Source of the DNA: Burkholderiaceae bacterium
GTDB taxonomy: Bacteria; Pseudomonadota; Gammaproteobacteria; Burkholderiales; Burkholderiaceae_C
Assembly (NCBI GenBank): GCA_023954035.1
Contig: JAMLIT010000040.1
Coordinates: 1-33,363, forward strand
Reading direction: 5' to 3'
Length of the DNA: 33,363 nucleotides
Shown here one piece after another: positions 16,254 through 24,607 of the stretch; positions within the stretch are counted from its first letter, which is position 1, and every line of letters begins with the position of its first letter. The notes under the pieces were generated by a model. The model made no database searches. It was not told the origin of the DNA and saw only the letters and a list, made by a program, of their open reading frames with translations. The position numbers were made by a program, and so were the translations under genes.

Positions 16254-17600
16254 CTAAAGTTTTCGCACCAGAACCTGGCTGCGCCGGTCCCAGTTGTACT
16301 TGCGCTTGCGCGCCTCGGGAAGCCATTCCGGATCCACCGGCTTGAAGCCGCGCTTCAGGAACCAGTGCATGGTGCGGGTGGTGAGAACGAAGATGCTCTC
16401 TAACCCCAGCAAGCGGGCGCGCTGCTCGATGCGGCGCAAGAGCTTCTCGCCATCGCCCGTGCCCTGGCTTTGCGGCGAAACCGTGAGCGCCGCCATTTCG
16501 GCGGTGCGCGCCTCGGGGTAGGCGTAGAGCGCAGCGCAGCCAAAGATCACGCCGTCGTGCTCAACGATGGTGTAGTTTGATGCGTCGCGTTCGATCTCGG
16601 TGCGGTCGCGCTTGACCAGCGTGCCATCCTTTTCGAACGGCTCGATCAGCTGCAGGATGCCGGCCACGTCGTCTGCCGTGGCTTCGCGCACTTCTTCGAG
16701 TTTTTCGTCCACGATCATGGTGCCAATGCCGTCGTGCACGTAGATCTCGAGCAGCAGCGCGCCGTCCACGGCAAACGGAATGATGTGGCTGCGCTCCACG
16801 CCGCCCTGGCAGGCCTTGACGCAATGCTGCAAGTAAAAGGCGGTGTCGGACGGGTGCTGGCTCGCCGGAACGCGGGCGAGCAACTCGCGCGCCTGGGCAA
16901 GCGGCAGTTCGGTGTCGATGGGGTTGTCTTCGCTGGCGGGCTCGTCCGGGTTTTGCAAAATGCCCGGCACTTCGGAGACGAACACCAGCTTGTCGGCCTT
17001 GAGCGCAATCGCCACCGACGTCGCCACCTCTTCCATGCTCAGGTTGAAGGCTTCGCCCGTGGGCGAGAAGCCAAAGGGCGAGATGAGCACCAGCGCGTCC
17101 ATATCGAGCGAGCGCTGGATGCCCGCCACATCGACCTTGCGCACCAGCCCCGAATGCTGGAAGTCCACCCCATCGACGATGCCCACCGGCCGCGCCGTGA
17201 TGAAATTGCCCGAAATCACCCGCACCGTGGAGCCCGCCATCGGCGTGTTGGGCAGGCCCTGGCTGAACGCGGCTTCGATCTCGTAGCGCAGCTGGCCGGC
17301 GGCCTCCTGCGCGCTGTCGAGCGCGATGGAGTCGGTAATGCGGATGCCGTGCGAGTAGCGCGCCGCGTGGCCCTTGGCGGCGAGCTGCTCGTTCACCTGC
17401 GGGCGAAAGCCGTGCACCAGAACGATCTTCACGCCCATGGCCTGGATCATCGCCAGGTCCTGCGCAATGCTGTAGAGCTTGCCTGCCGCAATCGCTTCGC
17501 CCGGCAGCCCGATCACAAAAGTTTGGTGCCGGAACTTGTGGATGTAGGGCGCCACGGAGCGAAACCAGGGCACAAACGTGAAGTTGAAGACAGTGGACAT
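16254..17600 (-). CDS. argA: Amino-acid N-acetyltransferase (N-acetylglutamate synthase)
   Basis: 448 residues, the usual ArgA length. The N-terminal amino-acid-kinase-like domain (about 1-290) includes HKFRHQTFVIGLPGEAI and VKIVLVHGFRPQVNEQL; it normally carries the arginine feedback site. The C-terminal GNAT domain (about 300-448) has LTVSPQSQGTGDGEKLLRR, the acetyl-CoA pyrophosphate loop. It makes N-acetylglutamate from glutamate and acetyl-CoA, the first step of arginine synthesis, in the cytoplasm. It is divergent from hrpA, with 101 bp between the start codons, and convergent with the HD-GYP gene, the gap being filled by the repeat. Confidence 0.95.
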   Translation of the reverse strand: MSTVFNFTFVPWFRSVAPYIHKFRHQTFVIGLPGEAIAAGKLYSIAQDLAMIQAMGVKIVLVHGFRPQVNEQLAAKGHAARYSHGIRITDSIALDSAQEAAGQLRYEIEAAFSQGLPNTPMAGSTVRVISGNFITARPVGIVDGVDFQHSGLVRKVDVAGIQRSLDMDALVLISPFGFSPTGEAFNLSMEEVATSVAIALKADKLVFVSEVPGILQNPDEPASEDNPIDTELPLAQARELLARVPASQHPSDTAFYLQHCVKACQGGVERSHIIPFAVDGALLLEIYVHDGIGTMIVDEKLEEVREATADDVAGILQLIEPFEKDGTLVKRDRTEIERDASNYTIVEHDGVIFGCAALYAYPEARTAEMAALTVSPQSQGTGDGEKLLRRIEQRARLLGLESIFVLTTRTMHWFLKRGFKPVDPEWLPEARKRKYNWDRRSQVLVRKL

Positions 17601-17701
17601 GCGCGTGGGCGGTGCGGGAGGGCGGCGGTGGGCTGGGTGGGAGTCGTCCAGAAAATGGAGCGGGCCGGGGATAATTCGCGATTCTCTACGAAGTTGCCAC
17701 C

Positions 17702-20700
17702 TTGTCAGACGCCGCTGCCCGCTCTCTGCAGATCACGTTTCCCGAATCTTTGCCGGTCTCTGCCCGACGCGCCGAGATTGCAGAGGCCCTCAAGCAGCAC
17801 CAGGTCATCATCGTCTGCGGCGAAACCGGCTCGGGCAAGACCACCCAGTTGCCCAAGATTGCGCTCACCCTGGGGCGCGGAAAACTCAATGCCCGCCCCG
17901 GCGAGCGCGGCCAGTTCATCGGCCACACCCAGCCGCGCCGCATTGCGGCCAGCAGCGTGGCCAAGCGCATCGCCGAAGAATTGAACACACCGCTGGGCGA
18001 GGTGGTGGGCTACAAGGTGCGGTTCCAGGACCGCCTGAGCCAGGGTGCTTCGGTCAAGCTGATGACCGATGGCATCTTGCTGGCCGAGACGCAGACCGAC
18101 CCGCTCCTCAAAGCCTACGACACCCTCATCATTGACGAGGCGCACGAGCGCAGCCTGAACATCGATTTTCTGCTGGGCTACATCCGCGAGATCCTGCCCA
18201 AGCGACCGGACTTGAAAGTGGTGGTGACATCCGCCACCATCGACGCCGACCGCTTTGCCAAGCATTTTGAAAGTGCCAAAGGTCCCGCGCCCGTGTTGAT
18301 GGTCTCTGGGCGCATGTTTCCGGTGGAGCAGCGCTGGCGCCCGTTTGAGGAGTCGCGCGACTATGGGCTGAATGAAGCCATTGCCGATGGCGTGGACGAG
18401 CTTTGGCAGGGCAATGCGGGTGGTGACATCCTGGTTTTCCTGCCCGGCGAGCGTGAAATCCGCGAGGCCGCCGACCATCTGCGCAAGCACCTGGCGTACA
18501 ACGTGGTGACGCGCAATGCCGAGGTGCTGCCGCTGTTCGCACGCCTCTCGCAGGCCGAGCAGGACCGCATTTTTGACGGCCACACGGGGCGGCGCATCAT
18601 CCTGGCCACCAACGTGGCCGAGACTTCGCTCACGGTGCCGGGCATCCGCTACGTGATTGATTCGGGCACCGCGCGGGTCAAGCGCTACAGCCTGCGCAGC
18701 AAGGTCGAGCAGTTGCTGGTCGAGCCCATCAGCCAGGCGGCGGCCAACCAACGCGCCGGGCGCTGCGGGCGCGTGGCCAACGGTATCTGCATTCGGCTGT
18801 ACGACGAGAAAGACTTTGCCGGGCGAGCGCGCTTTACCGACCCGGAGATTTTGCGCAGCTCGCTGGCCGGGGTGATTCTGCGCATGAAGTCGCTGCACCT
18901 GGGCGACGTGGCGCAGTTTCCGTTCATTGACGCGCCCTCGGGCCGCGCCATTGCCGACGGCTACCAGTTGCTGCATGAGCTGGGCGCGGTGGATGAGCAA
19001 AACGAATTGACGGCCATGGGCCGCGAGCTCTCGCGCCTGCCGGTGGACCCGCGCGTCGGCCGCATGATTCTGGAGGCCCGCGCGCGCGGGGCACTCAGCG
19101 AAGTGCTGGTGATTGCCAGCGCGCTCAGCCTGCAGGACGTGCGCGACCGGCCCATGGAGGCACAACAGCAGGCCGACCAGCAGCATGCCAAGTTCGACGA
19201 CGAGAAAAGCGAGTTCAGCGGCTATTTGACGCTGTGGAACTGGCTTCAGCAGGCGCGCGGCGGCAGCATGCCCCAACTCGCTTCGGCCAGGGTGCAGCAG
19301 GCACAGGCCAAGCAAAAGGGCGGTACGGCGCGACAGGCGTTCTTGCCTGTGTCTCAGCGTGCCTCGGGCGCACAGCCACAGCCGATGGCAGCGCCAACGT
19401 CTGCAGCGGCTGCACCGGGCGCATTGGGAGGCGCAGCCACCCACAAGCTCAGCAACCGCCAATACGAACAGCTCCTGCGCCAGAACTTCATCAACGTGCG
19501 CCGCGTGCGCGAATGGCGCGATGTGCACAGCCAGCTTCTCACCGTGGTGGCGGAGCACAAATGGGTGCTCAACCTGCAGCCGGCCAGCTATGAGGCACTG
19601 CACAAGTCGATGTTGGCCGGGTTGCTGGGGAACATCGGCTTCAAACCCGAAGACGAAGACATCTACCTGGGTGCGCGCGGCATCAAGTTCCACCGCCACC
19701 CCGGTGCGCACCTGCGCAAAAAGCCGGGCCGCTGGATCGTTTGCGCCGAACTGGTGGAAACCACGCGTTTGTTTGGCCGCGGTATCGCCAACATCGACCC
19801 GACCTGGCTGGAAGAAGTCGGCAGCCATCTGCTCAAGAAGCAACTGCTCGACCCACACTGGGAGAAAAAAGCTGCCGAGGTCGTGGCCTTCGAGCGCGCC
19901 ACGCTGTACGGGCTGGTGGTCTATAGCGGCAGGCGCAAGCCCTTTGACAAGGTGGACCCGCAGGCCGCGCGCGAGATGTTTATCCGCCAGGCGCTGGTGG
20001 CGGCCGACGTGCTGCCCGACTGGCACAAGCGCCTGCCGTTCCTTGCGGCCAACGAAAAACTGATCGCCAAGGTGCAAGAGCTGGAGCACAAGTCGCGCCG
20101 ACAAGATGTGTTGGTGGACGAAGAACTGATCTACGCCTTCTACGACCAGCAACTACCCCAAGACATCACCAGCGGGCGCAGTTTCGAGCACTGGTACCGG
20201 CAAGAGACAGCCAAGCGCCCCGAGCTGCTGCGCCTGACCCGTGATGAATTGATGCGCCATGAGGCGGCGGGCATCACCACCGCAGCCTTCCCCAAAATGA
20301 TTCGCCTGGGCGGCGTGGACTGCCAGGCCACCTACCTGCATGAGCCGGGCGACCCGCGCGACGGCGTCACGGTGACGGTGCCGCTGTTTGTGCTCAACCA
20401 GGTGAGCGAAGAGCGCTGCGAATGGCTGGTGCCCGGCATGCTCAAGGACAAGATCCAGGCATTGCTCAAAAGTCTGCACCAGCGCCCGCGCAGCCGCTTT
20501 GTGCCGCTGCCCGAATCGGCGGCTCGCCTGGCCGAACTGCTGGGCACGCCCGACCGCATCGGGCACCTGGGCCTCGTCGATGCGCTGCTCAAGCAGGTGC
20601 GCGATGAAACCTCGCTCGACGTCAAGCGCGCCGACTTCAAGCTCGACATGCTGAGCCCGCATTTGTTCATGAACTTCCGCATCGTGGATGAGCATGGCCG

Positions 20701-21760
20701 CCAGCTTGGACAGGGCCGCAACCTCGGCGCCCTCAAGGCCGAGTGGGGCGCGAAGGCGCGTGGGGCGTTCCAGGCCCTGGCGGGGCTGAAGCTGAACAGC
20801 AATGCTCAAGTTGCACAAAATTTGGAGCAAAATCAGCCTCTAGCGCTCGACCATCAAGCGCAAGCAGCTATCAAAAACAAAGCAAAATCTGCGGCCCCCA
20901 CAGTGCAGGCGGAAGCTCGCTACACCCACTGGACCTTTGGCGAACTGCCCGAACTCATGGAAATCGGCCGGGGCGGCCAGCAGTTGATTGGCTTCCCCGC
21001 GCTGATTGACGCCGGCGATGCCGTCACCATCGAAGTGTTCGACGAGCCGGGCGTTGCCGCCGCCAAACACCGTGCGGGCCTGCGGCGCCTTTTTGCGCTG
21101 CAGATCAAGGATGCGCTCAAGTATCTGGAAAAAAACCTGCCCGAGCTGCAAAAAATGGCCGTGGCCTACATGCCGCTGGGCACGCAGGAAGAGCTGCGCA
21201 GCCAGATTCTGGATGTGGCGATGGACCGAGCCTTTCTGCTCGAACCCCTGCCCACCAATGCGCAAGAGTTCGAGCGTCGGGTCCAGGAAGGGCGCGGGCG
21301 CCTGACCTTGATCGCCAACGAAGTGGCGCGCCTGGCGGGCACCATCCTCATCGAATATGCAGCAGCGGCGCGCAAGATCAAGGACACCAAAATCGCGCCA
21401 GATGCCGTGCAGGACGCGCAGCAGCAATTGCAACGCCTGGTGCCGAAAAACTTCCTTATCGCCGCGCCCTGGCCGCAACTGGCGCACTTTGCCCGCTACC
21501 TCAAGGCGATCACCGCGCGCCTGGACAAGCTGCGCGCCGACCCGGCCCGCGACGCTGCCAAACTGGCGGAGCTGCGCCCGCAAGAGCAGCGCTACTGGCG
21601 CCTGGTGGCCGAGCGCAAGGGTGCGGTGGACGCGCGCATGCAGGAGCTGCGCTGGCTTTTGGAAGAACTGCGCGTGAGCTTTTTTGCGCAGGAGCTGCGC
21701 ACGCCGCAGCCGGTGAGCGTCAAGCGCCTGGACAAGTTGTGGGCGCAGATCAACAACTGA
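17702..21760 (+). CDS. hrpA: ATP-dependent RNA helicase HrpA (DEAH box)
   Basis: 1352 residues, near the E. coli size (1300). Helicase motifs: Walker A GETGSGKT (40-47), DEAH (145-148), SAT (177-179) and QRAGRCGR (about 350-357). These are followed by helicase-associated and OB-fold regions, then the long HrpA-specific C-terminus (DUF3418). HrpA resolves stalled or collided ribosomes and acts on mRNA. The start must be TTG at 17702, because an in-frame TAA lies 30 bp upstream and no ATG intervenes. Two oddities: an Ala/Gln-rich linker at about 520-580, and residues about 1043-1059 encoded by an inverted copy of the short repeat. GATAAT at 17670-17675 could be a -10 element. Confidence 0.94.
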   Translation: MSDAAARSLQITFPESLPVSARRAEIAEALKQHQVIIVCGETGSGKTTQLPKIALTLGRGKLNARPGERGQFIGHTQPRRIAASSVAKRIAEELNTPLGEVVGYKVRFQDRLSQGASVKLMTDGILLAETQTDPLLKAYDTLIIDEAHERSLNIDFLLGYIREILPKRPDLKVVVTSATIDADRFAKHFESAKGPAPVLMVSGRMFPVEQRWRPFEESRDYGLNEAIADGVDELWQGNAGGDILVFLPGEREIREAADHLRKHLAYNVVTRNAEVLPLFARLSQAEQDRIFDGHTGRRIILATNVAETSLTVPGIRYVIDSGTARVKRYSLRSKVEQLLVEPISQAAANQRAGRCGRVANGICIRLYDEKDFAGRARFTDPEILRSSLAGVILRMKSLHLGDVAQFPFIDAPSGRAIADGYQLLHELGAVDEQNELTAMGRELSRLPVDPRVGRMILEARARGALSEVLVIASALSLQDVRDRPMEAQQQADQQHAKFDDEKSEFSGYLTLWNWLQQARGGSMPQLASARVQQAQAKQKGGTARQAFLPVSQRASGAQPQPMAAPTSAAAAPGALGGAATHKLSNRQYEQLLRQNFINVRRVREWRDVHSQLLTVVAEHKWVLNLQPASYEALHKSMLAGLLGNIGFKPEDEDIYLGARGIKFHRHPGAHLRKKPGRWIVCAELVETTRLFGRGIANIDPTWLEEVGSHLLKKQLLDPHWEKKAAEVVAFERATLYGLVVYSGRRKPFDKVDPQAAREMFIRQALVAADVLPDWHKRLPFLAANEKLIAKVQELEHKSRRQDVLVDEELIYAFYDQQLPQDITSGRSFEHWYRQETAKRPELLRLTRDELMRHEAAGITTAAFPKMIRLGGVDCQATYLHEPGDPRDGVTVTVPLFVLNQVSEERCEWLVPGMLKDKIQALLKSLHQRPRSRFVPLPESAARLAELLGTPDRIGHLGLVDALLKQVRDETSLDVKRADFKLDMLSPHLFMNFRIVDEHGRQLGQGRNLGALKAEWGAKARGAFQALAGLKLNSNAQVAQNLEQNQPLALDHQAQAAIKNKAKSAAPTVQAEARYTHWTFGELPELMEIGRGGQQLIGFPALIDAGDAVTIEVFDEPGVAAAKHRAGLRRLFALQIKDALKYLEKNLPELQKMAVAYMPLGTQEELRSQILDVAMDRAFLLEPLPTNAQEFERRVQEGRGRLTLIANEVARLAGTILIEYAAAARKIKDTKIAPDAVQDAQQQLQRLVPKNFLIAAPWPQLAHFARYLKAITARLDKLRADPARDAAKLAELRPQEQRYWRLVAERKGAVDARMQELRWLLEELRVSFFAQELRTPQPVSVKRLDKLWAQINN
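20829..20878 (-). repeat. Short interspersed repeat, copy C, inside hrpA coding sequence
   Basis: On the minus strand it reads TAGCTGCTTGCGCTTGATGG, then TCGAGCGCTAGAGGCTGATTTT. It matches copy B at 16205 almost base for base through the core, and keeps the dyad (GCGCTTG with CGAGCGC, one G-T pair). It lies in antisense orientation inside hrpA and is translated in frame as NQPLALDHQAQAAIKN, between the OB-fold region and DUF3418. Confidence 0.75.
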
Positions 21761-22186
21761 GCATATGGCCTAGGGATTTTGCTCGTTTGCATCGCCATCA
21801 GACGACTCTGATCTCGCGCAGCAGGCCGGGGTGGCGATCCAGTGGTTTGAAAAGCTTGGCCAACACCAGCGGCGGCCTGGTTGTCCCGTTCTCGTACCGC
21901 GAAAAGGCATTGATACCACCGCCAAATGTTTCGGCCGCCTCGCGCTTGCCGTACAGGATCGAGACTGGTGGCGCGAAGCACAGCAGCGCAGAAAGGCACA
22001 TGCAATGCCTGAGCGCAGCACCGCTGCGCAGATGCGCCGCAGCACGCTGGGCATCGCCCTGTTCTGGCTGGTCGTGATGTCTGTTTTGTACCTTGCGATG
22101 CACCGGTTTCGCGCCCCGCGTCCAGCTGTGGTGGCTCGCAGCTTCGCTCTTGTTGGCATTGTTGGAGGCGGTTGGGTTCTTCGGCG
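21761..22186. other. Low-coding gap with antitoxin remnant
   Basis: This 426-bp space between hrpA (plus strand) and the DUF1631 gene (minus strand, reading toward it) has no convincing intact gene. It holds an MqsA-like antitoxin tail on the minus strand and the beginning of a small doubtful ORF on the plus strand, both annotated separately. No clear rho-independent terminator for hrpA or the DUF1631 gene was seen. Confidence 0.6.
21798..21950 (-). pseudogene. MqsA/XRE-type antitoxin, C-terminal remnant
   Basis: About 50 residues ending at the TGA 21798-21800. They read KREAAETFGGGINAFSRYEN, then TTRPPLVLAKLFKPLDRHP, then LLREIRVV. This is the helix-turn-helix half of MqsA-family antitoxins, which bind DNA and pair with an mRNA-cleaving toxin. 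Upstream in the same frame the sequence (APPVSILYG and beyond) no longer resembles the family; the zinc-binding N-terminal half and any toxin gene are missing. It is most likely a 5'-truncated relic of a toxin-antitoxin locus. A short functional DNA-binding fragment cannot be excluded, but no good start codon is seen. Confidence 0.65.
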
Positions 22187-22262
22187 TCAATGTCCTGTGT
22201 CCAGGCTGTTGCGCAAGGCCGTTTGGGCCACGGCGTCCAGCGCTCCAGCCACCACGGGTTGA
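22005..22262 (+). CDS. Doubtful small membrane ORF, possibly a gene fragment
   Basis: An 85-residue frame from ATG 22005, preceded by GAAAGG eight bases upstream, a fair ribosome site. One hydrophobic helix is predicted at about 14-32 (TLGIALFWLVVMSVLYLAM), followed by a basic patch. I do not recognise the family. The single-helix N-terminus could be the remains of a larger membrane-anchored protein. The last 25 codons overlap the DUF1631 gene 3' end on the other strand, which argues that the frame runs into unrelated sequence. Either a small real protein or a truncated gene. Confidence 0.25.
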   Translation: MPERSTAAQMRRSTLGIALFWLVVMSVLYLAMHRFRAPRPAVVARSFALVGIVGGGWVLRRQCPVSRLLRKAVWATASSAPATTG

Positions 22263-24511
22263 TCGGAAATGATCTGCAGAGCTCCCTGCGCAGCCAGTCT
22301 GTCGAGCACCCGCCGGGTCATGGACTGGGTGTGGCCATAGGCACTGGTGAACAGGAACAGGTTGCCGTGCGAGCCGATCCAAGACAACTGGGTGCGCTGC
22401 CATTGCTCGTTGACCAGGAGACGCACCCAGCTTCCGACCTTCAGCTCCAGGCCACCGGCCGTGGTTGCGGCCAGGCCGTCTGCCCTATCCGCGTCCGGCG
22501 CGGGCGCCAGTGCCTGCGCGCTGGCGTCCATGAAGCCGGATTCTGCCGCTTCCGACGGGGCAATCCAGGGGTCGTCCGTCTCCATGCCGGTCGCACTGGC
22601 GCGCTGGTCGCCGGCAGCGGGCCTGGGGGCGGGGCGCGCGCTGCGTCCTGGTGCAAAGGCCTGTTGGTGCAGCTGCAGCAGCCTTTCGAAGAACGCCTGC
22701 GTGTCGGCGGTCGGATAGTCAATGGCGGCCAGGCCCGCGTGCAGTCGGGCCAGCAGCTTGGGCACGAGGCGGGCCAGGCGGCCCAGGTTGATGCAGGTGA
22801 GATGGGGTTGTGCGCTCCAGATCAGCGCATCGACCGCCTCCCGGTAACGGCCAGGGTCGTTGCTGCCGGTGGCATCGTCCAGGCGGGCCTGGGCCATGAC
22901 CTGGGTCCAGGGGCCCAGCAGGAAGTGCACGATTTCGGCGGGAACGGCTTCGATCTCCGGCAGCAAGCGCAACTCCTGCGCCATGCTCTCGGCGAGCAGG
23001 TTGCGCTGCTCGGCGTGGCGCAGCGCGCCAACGGCCCGCAAGCGTTCCTGCTCGCGCTGCTTCTCGCGCATGGCCCAGTCGCCCAGCAACTGGTCGAGCG
23101 CATGGGAGAACGGTTCCTGATCTCGAATCTGCGATTGGGCAAGCGGGCCGACGACTTCGATCAGTGGCTGCATGAAACTCTCGAAACCCGGCGTCTCCAG
23201 TGTGTCGAACGCCAGGCTGCGGTCGGTCATTTCCTGTAGCAGGCGGCGCGCGGGGTGGTCCTTGTCGCTAAAAAACCTGGGGTCTGCGACGGCCAATTGG
23301 AGCAAGGCGGGTTCGAGTTGCTTGACCAGTTGCTGCACCGGCCAAAGCAGGCGGCTGTCGCGTGCGATGTTCTCCAGCATCAGCGCCACCACCTCCATGC
23401 TCAGTGCCTGGCCCAGTGCGGCCTTGGCGCTTTTCGCCGCGGCGGGCGGTGGCGCCGCCGGGCCGCGGTTGCCCAGTCGCTCCATCATGTGATGCACCTG
23501 GTTCATTTCCTGCAGCGCTTCGAAAGCCGCCGGCACGGTGATGTCGAAATCGGGAGCCGGCGCCGCCGCATGCGGCGCACCACTTTCGAACTCGAGCGAA
23601 AAGCGCTCGGAAAACGGCATCTCGGGCGCTGGGCCGTCGGCCAGTTCGCCCGTGAGGAGGCGGCGCAACTGGTGCAGTGTGAGCAGGGTGGATTCGGCGC
23701 CGGCCGCTGGCGCTGCGGCCGGCTGCGTGACGAGAGATTTGGCCGGAGCAGGCGCATCGCCGCTGCGCCACGGCGCCGATTCGGGACCAAAGCCCGGTGC
23801 GTTGCCCTCCTTGCCTGCGGGCTGGACGTAGACGTAGTGGCCTCCTTGTTGGCGCATGGCAAATCCCGCGGGCTTGATGCCGCACTCCTGCATGCGCGCG
23901 GTCAGTTGGCGGTACAGGGTACGCAGCTCGGCGCCGAGCGCTTCGGCCAAGGGGCCCATCCATTCGCGCCGCATCTCGTCCGTGGGCTGCATCTGCCCGA
24001 CCACGGTCTGCAGGGCCTGCAGAAACCGTTCCGGCTGCAGCGGATTGTGGCCAGGATCGACGCTGGAATGCCCTTGCGCTGCGCTCATCAGCGTATTGAG
24101 TTCGGCCAGGGGAGCAGAGACGGCGTCGATCAACAGTTGCCGGGCGCGCGCGCGCTCCACGTTTTCGCTCAGCTGCGATTCGTCCATCAGTTCCAGTTCG
24201 TCGAACTGCACTGAAAAAAGCGAGCGTGCCGCGGCGCGCTCCCGATCCGCGCCCTGGCCAAGAGCGTGCTCGAGCGCACCGGGGAATCGCTCGCACATGA
24301 CGGAGCCGACCCGCTCGAGATGCTTGCGTGCCTGCATCACGCTGTGGCCCTCGCGCGCGGTGCGCGCCTGGTCTTCGCGCGCTTGCAATGCGTGGCGGGC
24401 AACTTCGATCACGCGCTCGAGCAAATGGCCGGACTGCGCCAGACTGCCACGCACCACCTGGTGGTACACCTCGAGGTCGGGCCCGGCAGGGGGCGACGCC
24501 AGCGTATTCAT
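22187..24511 (-). CDS. DUF1631 family protein
   Basis: 774 residues, soluble, largely helical, without signal peptide or membrane segments. It matches the DUF1631 family of gamma- and betaproteobacteria. The N-terminal part has ALGQGADRERAAARSLFSVQ and FDELELMDESQLSENVERAR, the central part has the VVALMLENIARDSRLLWPVQ and VADPRFFSDKDHPARRLLQE blocks, and the C-terminal part has a PilZ-like LKVGSWVRLLVNEQWQRTQL and WIGSHGNLFLFTSAYGHTQS. Function is unknown; the C-terminal region hints at nucleotide or c-di-GMP sensing, but this is speculative. Residues about 225-345 are a low-complexity Ala/Pro linker. It sits downstream of hppA, beyond that gene's terminator. Confidence 0.85.
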   Translation of the reverse strand: MNTLASPPAGPDLEVYHQVVRGSLAQSGHLLERVIEVARHALQAREDQARTAREGHSVMQARKHLERVGSVMCERFPGALEHALGQGADRERAAARSLFSVQFDELELMDESQLSENVERARARQLLIDAVSAPLAELNTLMSAAQGHSSVDPGHNPLQPERFLQALQTVVGQMQPTDEMRREWMGPLAEALGAELRTLYRQLTARMQECGIKPAGFAMRQQGGHYVYVQPAGKEGNAPGFGPESAPWRSGDAPAPAKSLVTQPAAAPAAGAESTLLTLHQLRRLLTGELADGPAPEMPFSERFSLEFESGAPHAAAPAPDFDITVPAAFEALQEMNQVHHMMERLGNRGPAAPPPAAAKSAKAALGQALSMEVVALMLENIARDSRLLWPVQQLVKQLEPALLQLAVADPRFFSDKDHPARRLLQEMTDRSLAFDTLETPGFESFMQPLIEVVGPLAQSQIRDQEPFSHALDQLLGDWAMREKQREQERLRAVGALRHAEQRNLLAESMAQELRLLPEIEAVPAEIVHFLLGPWTQVMAQARLDDATGSNDPGRYREAVDALIWSAQPHLTCINLGRLARLVPKLLARLHAGLAAIDYPTADTQAFFERLLQLHQQAFAPGRSARPAPRPAAGDQRASATGMETDDPWIAPSEAAESGFMDASAQALAPAPDADRADGLAATTAGGLELKVGSWVRLLVNEQWQRTQLSWIGSHGNLFLFTSAYGHTQSMTRRVLDRLAAQGALQIISDQPVVAGALDAVAQTALRNSLDTGH

Positions 24512-24548
24512 GGCGTTGCCGCGCTGCCCTGGAGGGCTCGAGCGAAGC

Positions 24549-24571
24549 GAAAAAAGGGGCGCAAGCCCCCT
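24549..24571 (-). terminator. Rho-independent terminator after hppA
   Basis: On the minus strand GGGGC-TTGC-GCCCC (24556-24569) is followed by TTTTTT (24550-24555). It lies 37 bp past the hppA stop and separates hppA from the DUF1631 gene. Confidence 0.8.
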
Positions 24572-24607
24572 GGGATCCAGCGAGCCGCTGTCAGCGACTC
24601 CATCGCA

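Noticed and set aside
17705-20152. Minus-strand open frame of 815 codons opposite hrpA
   Set aside because: It mirrors the hrpA codons; no recognisable protein features and no ribosome site.
21951-22186. Toxin gene partner for the antitoxin remnant
   Set aside because: No frame upstream of the remnant on either strand resembles MqsR, HigB or another RNase toxin.
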